In this document: piece by piece, positions 25,034-64,000 of the stretch
Position numbering within the stretch: the first letter of the stretch is position 1
Layout of the letters: each line of letters starts with the position of its first letter
Assembly (NCBI RefSeq): GCF_037975245.1
Contig: NC_092573.1
Span: forward strand, 26,195,265-26,259,264
Reading direction: 5' to 3'
Source: Apostichopus japonicus
Taxonomy: Eukaryota > Echinodermata > Holothuroidea > Aspidochirotida > Stichopodidae
Length of the DNA: 64,000 bases
The notes under the pieces: generated by a model
The model's input: the letters and a program-made list of their open reading frames with translations, nothing else
Databases searched by the model: none
Told to the model about the DNA's origin: nothing
Made by a program: the position numbers and the translations under genes

Positions 25034-27145
25034 TAGAACTTACTGAACAAAACCTGTTTCATAGTTCAACATGTATCTTGAATTATACAATTCTGTTGTT
25101 ATGTACTGCAGGTACAGTAAGTACATACACATAAATTTCATAGCACAGACCACTCAGATGACCGTAGCTGAGTTCAGGTGCCAGTGCTAATACCAACCAA
25201 ATTAGAAGTGCAATGTTGTATGCTGCAGAACCTTCAGTAGGTCCAGCAACAAAAATATTTGTCATTGCCAGGAACAACTTTACCAGTACATATCAAACAA
25301 CTGTCAATAGCCCTCTCTGAAACTAAAATCTATTGTTAAACAAGTTTACAAATGGTTCACTGAGTCTACTGGACACTCCTTTTGGAATAAATGAATTGGC
25401 CTTAAAGAAAGAAAAACAACTTGTGGAATTCAAGAGCCCTATAGGCATGCTGGTAGGGTCCAGCAGGAAAACCAATCCACGGTTGAGCTTTTGTGTGTGA
25501 GTGGTGGATTTAACCAGCTTAAAACACACTAATCATGCAAGCATTAGAAATCTGGCAATCACTGCAGCACCTGTAAGATAAAGTGACCATATTTTTTCCT
25601 GGAAATCCAGGGACATGACATTGATGCTGCCCCACCCCCCCCCCCCCAATATATATACTGAAATAACTTGGTCAAACATACAATGCACATTTAAAGGGAG
25701 CCCGGGTAGCAATTTGTGGATCTCTGAGTGTTTTGCTGGTGTTGCAAGTATATGCCCAGACTTAGTTTAAAACAATTTTTCCAGAAACATGTATCAGTTT
25801 AAAAATTCAATTGCTGAAAAACATGATGGTAACTGGAAGTCTCAATATTCACTCAATGCAAAAATGCTTTCATATGAATTTCAGGCTATATGAAACAATT
25901 TAATGCAATGATCTGGGTCGCCATTAATCTGTGAGCCATGACTGAACTTATCATTTGTGGTTGTAAACAATCACAGCTTAAGTTCAAGCTGTCTCTACGC
26001 ACAGGAGACTACAGATATTATTCAGGAAATACTTTCTCTAAATATGAAGATGTTCCAGAGACATGTATAGAGTCTGGGGCATTTCCAGGGAAACTTTTAG
26101 CAGTACATGAAATCTGGAGACTGTCCATGGAAATCAGCCATGTCTCTTCACGTTAATACTATAAGACTGCAGTAGGTAGCTATAGCTATATACATAGGTC
26201 ATCAGTAGATATTGCATGCTCCCAAGATTTAGCATTCATATTCTGTAAAACGTACGGCTCCAAATATATTTTCTTACAGGTTAAAAAAGGTTAAACTACT
26301 CTCAGACTTTTGAGAAACATGGCATTCTGAAATCAGAAGAACCAGTTTGATCTAAGGAGGCAGTGAAATAACAGTTACGGGATGACCACAGCTCTGACCA
26401 TTTTGTCTTTCTATCAAATTTGGGGACAACACATGTAATATATACAATGTAACTGATCTTGCAAATTGTACCAAGTTGCGTCTGTTATTGAGACGTCTTG
26501 TAAGCTTATTAAAGAGAAAATGTAGGCAACTGCCCCAAACAGAAGAAATATTTAAACATTTGATTTTTTAAACTTCTCAGCCCTGTCACCATTCTTAAGA
26601 TGAAGAAATTTACAAAGTTATACACATACCCCAAGCACCACAAATAGGGAACAACTGTACAAACATTGATCGAACCCTAATTACTGTAGACTGATATTTA
26701 TACATGGTGAGTTTGAATGAACTGACCAAATGCATGGTTAAGGGGAATAATTAGTCAGATATTGTATCTGTTGTTTATTTTGCTTTGCTAAACTATCCAG
26801 TAGCACACCATCACGCAAAGATATTTTATACATGGAACCCTATTAACAGATTGAAAAAAACCTAGTTAGCATACAGTTCTTTTAACATGTGTCCTCAACC
26901 TACTGTAAACAGTCGAAAATTGTTTTCAAAAGTTGCAAAATATAGCATCACTTTGCATCTGAGCACCCTCCATTTGACCAAAATGTCTATGGGGAGGGGT
27001 CACCAACCAGTTTCATTTAAACCCCTGCCCAACAATACAGCTACTATTACACTGCCCAGAGTGGGGAGTTCATGTCATGGTGGATGTATCACCTTTACTA
27101 CAAGGAAGGAGTACTAGTAGAGGCACAGATTGTTTATATACTTAC
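25034..27145. other. Probable intron sequence downstream of the exon at 27146
   Basis: A poly-C tract lies near 25634-25646. Short ORFs (for example plus 25938-26156 and minus 25323-25529) lack splice or family support. Confidence 0.4.
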
Positions 27146-27601
27146 GGTTATTCTTCCACATCTTGAAACATCCAAAGTTACTGGTGTTACCAATTTTTTC
27201 GCTTCTTTCGGAAACGCTAAAACTGCTGCAATTTCTAGTACATCGTCTTCATCATCAAACATGTCTGTATTCAATGGCATATTTTTAACAGGGCGTAGCT
27301 TTGCGGACGCCCAGCACACAGGTAGGGCGAATAATGAATGCAAGGGCAGGTAGCTAACGTTGAAAACTTCTACAATTTCTATGTCAAAATCTTCCTCATC
27401 TGCAACATTTTTACTTGTCATGATAAGTCCAGAAAAGTCCAAGGCCTTTTCCAAGTCCCCGGCGGTTGGAGATCCTAAGCTATCCATACTGTGAGATGTG
27501 GGAATTGACTGCTGCTCGTTGAGTTCAAGAGCCAGAATCTTCGGACCACCTGCTACCGTCTGTTGTTGCTGATCTGAAGGCTGAGCACTAAGGCAAAACA
27601 T
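27146..27601 (-). CDS. Likely first coding exon of an unidentified gene
   Basis: From ATG at 27601 (context CAAGATGT, with A at -3) an open frame of 152 codons runs to a strong donor (ATAACC/gtaagtat) at 27145, ending in phase 0. The protein begins MFCLSAQPSDQQQQTVAGG. It has an acidic middle (ADEEDFDIEIVEVF) and a second acidic stretch (DMFDDEDDVLEIAAVLAFP) and ends DVSRCGRIT. There is no signal peptide. The frame is also open upstream to about 27705, so an earlier non-ATG start or an internal exon cannot be excluded. The CpG-richer DNA just upstream favours a first exon. Family not recognised; partner exons may lie at 22702, 13846 and 8734. Confidence 0.55.
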
Positions 27602-28130
27602 CTTGCCGATATAATTCTGCTGGTTGCTAATCGATCGGCTTTGTTTACACGTCAAGGCCAACAGAACGTTGAACTCTTTTCGATACGGTTGGCTAGAATT
27701 TCAGATATGTTTAAAGCAAGCCACGGTGTATGTGTAGACAATTATGCGAAATGTAAAGACAAAACCTAACGCTTTTCACGACGGCTTAGATATTAAGGCC
27801 TGCTCTTCCGCCCTTCAGACAGTATGTGTCCACCGTGTCGTGAATGCATTACCGAGGAATCGCGGACCCCTAACGCTGACCTATACGTAAAAGGAAATCG
27901 AAACAGGCTATCATTTGTAGTAAATCAAGCGGAGCAAAAACCGGGTTGTTTGTCAAAATCTTGGTAAACATTGTGAAAATACCCAGGCATGCAAAGAATA
28001 TCTCGTTGTGTGCTGCTGTTGGTAAAACGAAATTATCAAGTCGTGTGGGATGAAAGGTCGTCTGAGATAAAGGTGTTTACATGTAATATCGAGCACATTC
28101 TTTCGTAATGGTACGGACCGGAAAACTGCC
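27602..28130 (-). promoter_or_regulatory. CpG-richer region upstream of the exon at 27146-27601
   Basis: CpG words (tcgatcgg, cacgacgg, ccgtgtcgtg, gaatcgcgg, tatacgtaa) are clearly denser here than in the surrounding tens of kilobases. Together with its place upstream of an ATG exon this suggests a promoter or 5' untranslated region. No TATA box position is claimed. Confidence 0.4.
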
Positions 28131-30201
28131 ACATCTCCAGTTTGTGTAGGTCTTTATGTACAAACAATATTAACAACCTATCCCACCTAATTCACTACTG
28201 AAAATATTGATCGGCGGCCACAGTATTGTGGAGACAGAAGATATGAGGGGGGGGGGGTTAAGGAGGGGGTGGGGGTTAAGGGTGGGTGAAAACTGGAAGG
28301 AAGGAGCCTCACAGGTTTGGTCTGATCATTGTTTTTGTGAAACATGAAAAACCATGGATGGAACATTTTTTCCCCCACATTACCATATTTGCAAAAGGAG
28401 GGGGTGGGGGTTGCTAAAGTTGTGTAATGGGGGTCAGAGGTCACTCCATATTTACTGTGAAATAAAAATAAACATGTCCGTAAACAGAATGACCAAAAAA
28501 ATCTGTGACAATTTCTGCATAAAATTCTTTCTTTACAATTTTCTTTTTGTCTATCTTCAATGACAATCATCAACAGAATGTAACTTTTGCTACAAAACAT
28601 TTTAATATACAAGAGAATCAGTCAAAACACCCTGATTAAGGTGATACAATGGCTTTATCTTATTCACATCCTCATAAAACTCAGACCAAGATTACATTGG
28701 TGTTAAGATACAGCAGCAATAATACACTGGCCATTAATAAATAATCAAACATATTATAAACGCCAGAGGTGAGATTCCCTCAGGGCATTTTGATTCAAAT
28801 TATAAAAAAGATGCTCTGGGGTAAAATTAATGTAACCCAAGCTGCATTGAGCCATGAAATAAGTGTGAGCATTGCACACTGGTATGGATAATTGCAAATA
28901 CAATGCTGCACTCAGGATGCTGGTAAAGCTAAACCAGGACGGTGGGATACAAACAGGATCACATGACAGTTAAACAGCGAGGGAATGATGATGGGTGTGA
29001 TACTTCATAGGGACATTATTCTATATATCACATAATATAGAACCAGATTCTAGCACCTGCTCTATTTTCATTCCTATTTCTCAACTTTAAAGCAACTGCT
29101 TGAGTTTATTTTAATTGGCCATACTTCTCAAACCTACGCTACTACCACAATGCAGTCACAGTTCTGGACTAGTCAAGTTTCATGTCAAATATTACAAGAT
29201 GCGTTTTTGCAATTCATTCATATTAATACAAATCATGTATGGGTGGGTGATCATACTATATCCATCTCCTGATCATTTATTATCTTAGAGAAGAACGTTT
29301 CTAGGAGGAAGTCAAAGCGAATTGCTGCTGTCAAATTATGAGACAAGTGAGAGATCCATTTACACAGCAATGCCTTTTACGGAATTGCAGCCAAGACAGA
29401 GCCCGGTCATGAAACCATTCATACTATCAGCCTCAGTACCCTTACATTAGGACTGTGATATGCTATCCTTATTATGGTTTGTCTAGTGTTGCATCAGATA
29501 TAACACATGACCATAGGCCAAAAGCAGAGACTCTTACATTTGTATTACTAACAAGGACAAGCCTTAAGGAGTAGCCAAAAGGATGGCAGTACCCAGTTTT
29601 AAAAGTTTCACTCCATTAAAAACTGACATTTTAAACAATGTCATTGGAAAGTGAAAATAATTATAACACCAAAAAAGAAAAGAAAAAAGGACAGGCTACT
29701 AATCTTTGGCAGGTAACTGTTAAATACATGTCCACTACAGTACTGACTACAAGGGACTAGATAGCTGTGTGAGATAACTGAGCGTGATGTATTGAGATCT
29801 CAGAGAAGATGACCTACATGTTACTAAATAGGAACATCCTAGTAGTCAATAAATTAACATCATATGCAGAACTTACGTGAGATGCGCTACTAATAATAGT
29901 TATATATCATATAGCTTTTAATCAAATTGATTTTCATGATTATTAAAACCATTAGCTCAAGTTAAATATATTCTTATGCAAATTTAACATTACCGACAGT
30001 TCAGTACTTGACGGTTTGGTACTATGGTAGGTTACATTACAGCCTATAACCTGCTCAGCTCCCATGGTTCATATTGACTTCAGTGCAAGGTACTGAAACT
30101 AAACTTGGCAGTAAGTCTAGGACTTGTTGAAGATTGAGGTTGTGTCACAATCTTCAATTGAGGTTTGTACTGTAGAACAGAGCTGTGGTTATAACACTTA
30201 C
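28131..30201. other. Intergenic or intronic sequence, nothing recognised
   Basis: A G-rich stretch at 28249-28285 (ggggggggg, gggggtggg) and a second near 28398-28410 could form G-rich structures on the plus strand. No supported gene. Confidence 0.4.
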
Positions 30202-30302
30202 TTGATGTAGTCTCTGGTAGTCAATGATACTGTTGTTACACAACCCGTGTTGTACCAGGAACTTGCACACAGAGTTCCAGGGCTTCTTATTCAGCTTGGT
30301 CA
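30202..30302 (-). CDS. Candidate orphan exon between CHD1 and the 27-kb gene
   Basis: A perfect donor (CATCAA/gtaagtgt) and an acceptor (gcgtgctccag) enclose 101 bp. In one frame (phase in 1, out 0) it reads TKLNKKPWNSVCKFLVQHGL followed by CNNSIIDYQRLHQ. The amino acid mix looks like a folded protein. It lies 3 kb downstream of the CHD1 stop. Its entry phase matches a strong cryptic donor inside the last CHD1 exon (CAAC/gtgagt at 33427-33428), so an alternative CHD1 C-terminus is possible, as is a separate gene. Family not recognised. Confidence 0.4.
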
Positions 30303-33300
30303 CTGGAGCACGCAGTCACTTAAGATTGAGTGAGAGTGCTATGCTGCTAGAGTTAGGGTTAGTGAAAGTCATGTCAATGTCAATGTCACTACAGGACTAA
30401 AACCATGAAAAACATAACACTCTCTGGAAATGTCTGCATTTTCTTTATGTATGCCAGTTTTTAATGGTTTGTTTGTACTATAGCATATAGCTGATATTTT
30501 GAGGTGCCACTGAAAACAAGAATTTCAGCTTCATCTTTATTAGAATAGACAACATACATGGTGCACTGCCTCCACCCCCCCCCCCTCACCCTCACCTTTC
30601 AGAAAAATGATAAGAATAGTTCAAACTTATAGTCTGTTTGTGTATGCTGAATGAAACCAAAGCAACCGTGTACATCTCAACATCCAAATTTTGCAGTAAT
30701 ACTTGATGTAACTGAAACATTTCCATGTAGTGGAAGCACCTACACACAGCAGACAGATGTATAAGGCACATTAATTTAGACCTCTTGCTTTCATGTCTCC
30801 TGTAGATATAACTATGGTGCCTTGCTCTACCTCCGTAGACACACACACTAATAGGGTCATTTGTCAAATGGCTTCCTACAGTACTTAGGGTAAAGTGTGC
30901 AGTATTTAACTAATACAGGGTCAACTTACTAGAAATGTGCAGGCTAATGGTTATCGTACACTACTATGTGTAGACAATTCATAAACAAACCAAGACAGCA
31001 GCTGAGGTGTGCTGTTACTATATAGGCTTAATAAGGAGAGTGTATTGCATGTGAAGAGATGAACATGTATCCACTTATGCAAATATATTAAGGGTCAGCC
31101 ACGCAATTACTATTAACATTGATGATTTTGTTCATTGCAACCTAATGGTAAACCCTAGTGACAGTGATATATTAGCACAGATGATGTGCATTGGTACTTT
31201 TCAAGTAACGTCTCCAAAGATACAGCCTGGGCACAAAAGCCAAACATCTTAACTGATCCCCTCTCTGCAACAGTCTCTTTACATTGAGACGGAAACAGTC
31301 TGATCTTGACGATGTTACATCAAATGAGTCCCTCAGATGTGCATTGGTACAATTCTACCAGAAACTGACCTCTTACATGATGTGCAATGCACTCTTCACT
31401 CAACAGAATTAATATACACCTCACATAATTTGTCAAATCTATAAACATATAATCCTGATAGTTACATATAACCAACTTTGACCCAATTTCATAGGTAGAG
31501 TTTTTAATTCTACTTTCTTACTCATTGGTGTATTCAGAAGGTGGCCATGAGATACAGAATCTGCATAAATAGCAAGTTGTGAGACTTTTGAACTATTTTA
31601 TTCTGATGTGACTTAGCTCATCTGTTTACTGAATGATCACTGTTCAACCTCCTAGTGTATGTCAAACCTCCAGTGTGCAACAGGTTACTAGCTTAGGTAA
31701 TAGCTCACTCATAATCTACATGTTATTTCAAATGACAATGGACACAAAGAGTAATAATTGATTTCTAATGAGTCCTTAAGTAGCATATATCTTGTGGTGA
31801 GTATTATGCAGGCTAAGCAAACTAAAAAGCTTCTTTGATTTGAAGTAGCAGAATAATTTCATGCTCAAACAATGATTGATGTTGCTTAATTACTGAAATT
31901 AATATGACAATATAAACAAACCTACACTAACAAACTGTAACCTCATACTGCCCCTAAAAAAATGTTATCTCATACTGCCCCTCCAGCCACCCTATAAATT
32001 ATCGGGAAGCACACTCATATTTCAGGTCTGTAAACTTGACTAGCTGCACTCTCTGACTATACATCATAACATCACCGTGAGTTGATCTAGAGCGGCTATT
32101 TTCAGCCCCTTTACTTGACCTTTCTAAAGCCATTTAGCTTTCTAGTAGAACCAGTCAATCACCTGGTGAGTCTGTCCACAAGTTCATCAGGTGTGTTAGC
32201 AGCTGTGAAAGCTTTCACATGATCGTTTAAACATTATAATGTCACTGGTAAATCAAGTGAGGTTCCTACTCAGTATCTTCTGAACACCTGTTTTGGTGCA
32301 GACTATAAACTGATAAAGGACAGGTATTAAACTACAGCTATCAGTGGTTGGTTCCTGTGCAGCAACAGTATTGTATGAGGCTGACAGATACACAGCTACC
32401 TTCATGAATTTATCATGACATAGTTGTTGGAATTGTTTCCAGGAATGCTTTTTCAATCATGTTGTATTTTTTTCTGCACTATGATAATGATTTAATTCTG
32501 GCCTCCTTTAGAGATCAAGTATATTACAAAGGAAACTAGTGACAGAGTACCCACTGCAGGACTGACGTGCAATAGCAAGAAACACTGGAGAGAAGAACAG
32601 CAAGGTATCCTTTTATGAATTGAGCTATGGACATGTTGAAATTTCATTCAAAATTAGTCAAGTGTTGTATTGGTACCATCATCTCCCAGTCAATCCATAA
32701 TCAAGCTTTGTGTTGTCCTGTAGTTACTCACAGCCTGTTTTCATCAGGTTTGGTTACCAGATACCATTTCTCAAAGATGTGAGAGCCAATATCAGACATG
32801 TTAATCAGTTATAAAACTTTATGCCTGATACAAGTAATCAATATCAAAAGGTCACCTTTAAGACTACGACGACGACCTGTTAATGACATTAAAAGCAACA
32901 GGAATACTTTCAGAGAATACCAGCAAAATATACATAAGCTGAAACAAGCGCAAACAACAAGGAGATAGTGTAGCTACACTTGAAAGGGATCCCCCTGTAG
33001 AAACTGAGTCACCACAGCGGATACTACAATATTAAGTAATAACTTTACATATTTACATCGAATGAAAACATGTCACAAATACGGCTTAATCTCCCCTGTA
33101 ACACCACCCAGGGTTCAGAGAGGCAAATGTCCTTTTGAGGAGATTCCAAATAATCACTAAAGTATTTGTATTGTAGAACCCATACGAGGACGATGTATAC
33201 TCCTCCTAACGTTTCAGCACCATCTATTGGCCAATAGCTATCAATTTCAGACCAATCAGGTGACTGAGCTGACAACGCTGCTACTACTGCTATAGCATTC

Positions 33301-33339
33301 TACTTCCCCAATCTTCTCCCTCTCTTGAGATGAGGCCTG
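30303..33339. other. CHD1 3' untranslated region and downstream DNA
   Basis: The first part below 33340 should be CHD1 3' untranslated sequence. I could not place a convincing polyadenylation signal. No other gene is supported; the minus ORF at 33045-33275 falls in the presumed untranslated region. Confidence 0.4.
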
Positions 33340-63182
<29,843 letters not shown>

Positions 63183-63265
63183 CTAAAGATAACGAAGAAA
63201 GATTAAACTTTTATCTGCTTTATGTACACCTTAGTAGAATCCATTCCCATTCCACCAATTCATAT

Positions 63266-64000
63266 GCCACGGCCTGGAGAAGGGTTAAGGGACCCAGGGT
63301 TAAAATCTCACCAGTTTATGACCTGGAGAAGGGTTAAGGGGCCCAGGGTTAAAATCTCACCAGTTTATGACCTGGAGAAGGGTTAAGGGACCCAGGGTTA
63401 AATGTACCAGTTTTCGACCTGGTGAAGGGTTAAGGGGCCCAGGGTTAAAATCTCACCAGTTTATGACTTGGAGAAGGGTTAAGGGACCCAGGGTTAAAAT
63501 CTCACCAGTTTATGACTTGGAGAAGGGTTAAGGGACCCAGGGTTAAATGTACCAGTTTTCGACCTGGTGAAGGGTTAAGGGGCCCAGGGTTAAAATCTCA
63601 CCAGTTTATGACTTGGAGAAGGGTTAAGGGACCCAGGGTTAAAATCTCACCAGTTTATGACTTGGAGAAGGGTTAAGGGGCCCAGGGTTAAAATCTCACC
63701 AGTTTATGACCTGGAGAAGGGTTAAGGGGCCCAGGGTTAAAATCTCACCAGTTTATGACTTGGAGAAGGGTTAAGGGACCCAGGGTTAAAATCTCACCAG
63801 TTTATGACTTGGAGAAGGGTTAAGGGGCCCAGGGTTAAAATCTCACCAGTTTATGACTTGGAGAAGGGTTAAGGGACCCAGGGTTAAAATCTCACCAGTT
63901 TATGACTTGGAGAAGGGTTAAGGGACCCAGGGTTAAAATCTCACCAGTTTATGACTTGGAGAAGGGTTAAGGGACCCAGGGTTAAAATCTCACCAGTTTA
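63266..64000. repeat. Minisatellite, 49-bp unit, about 15 copies, running out of the window
   Basis: gacttggagaagggttaagg, gacccagggttaaaatctca, ccagtttat. Variants ggcccaggg/gacccaggg and a shorter atgtaccagttttcgacctg form recur. It starts about 80 bp from the exon acceptor at 63183. The full length is unknown because the window ends inside it. Confidence 0.97.

Noticed and set aside
28187-28612. Minus ORF with Pro/Thr-rich end
   Set aside because: Its composition follows the G-rich plus-strand tracts; no start context or conserved motif.
1-33000. Retrotransposon reverse transcriptase or intact transposase
   Set aside because: I looked for typical motifs (for example YxDD) in the open frames and found none.

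Overview
The window is eukaryotic and AT-rich, with spliced genes, GT-AG introns, many minisatellites, two inverted-repeat DNA transposons and one tRNA-derived SINE. The recognisable gene, CHD1, is an animal-type orthologue. Its intron density, the SINE core and the load of tandem repeats suggest a marine invertebrate, perhaps an echinoderm such as a sea cucumber. The species is inference; the animal assignment is firm.

Right half (33.3-63.2 kb, minus strand): 29 consecutive coding exons of CHD1, the chromodomain-helicase-DNA-binding chromatin remodeller. I joined them by hand at GT-AG sites. The phases agree at every junction and give 1403 in-frame codons plus a stop. They cover chromodomain 2, the whole Snf2-type ATPase, the SANT/SLIDE-like DNA-binding region, the C-terminal helical domain and the basic His/Arg/Ser/Gly-rich tail. 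The 5' part of the gene lies beyond base 64000.

Left half (0-33 kb): sparse coding evidence on the minus strand. There is a likely first exon (27146-27601, below a CpG-richer stretch), a likely last exon (8734-8928) and isolated exon-like pieces at 13.8, 22.7 and 30.2 kb. I cannot name the protein or proteins. The rest is non-coding sequence and long minisatellites with periods of 23-62 bp.

Main discovery candidates. First, two elements at 16299-18806 and 36565-39505 have different terminal inverted repeats and different internal 14-15-bp motifs. After one is reverse-complemented, each carries eight motif copies at nearly the same offsets from the ends (181/181, 347/345, 518/515, 539/534 from one end; 27/26, 197/196, 394/391, 409/407 from the other) and with the same order of orientations. 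They look like relatives that kept a binding-site grid while the site sequence changed. Second, several tandem arrays inside CHD1 start at or contain its splice junctions, so true donors or acceptors are present in two to six copies: exon 47398-47508 (six donors, exact 85-bp period), exon 56035-56184 (five donors), exon 63082-63182 (array edge at the donor) and exon 52376-52563 (acceptor duplicated 50 bp away).
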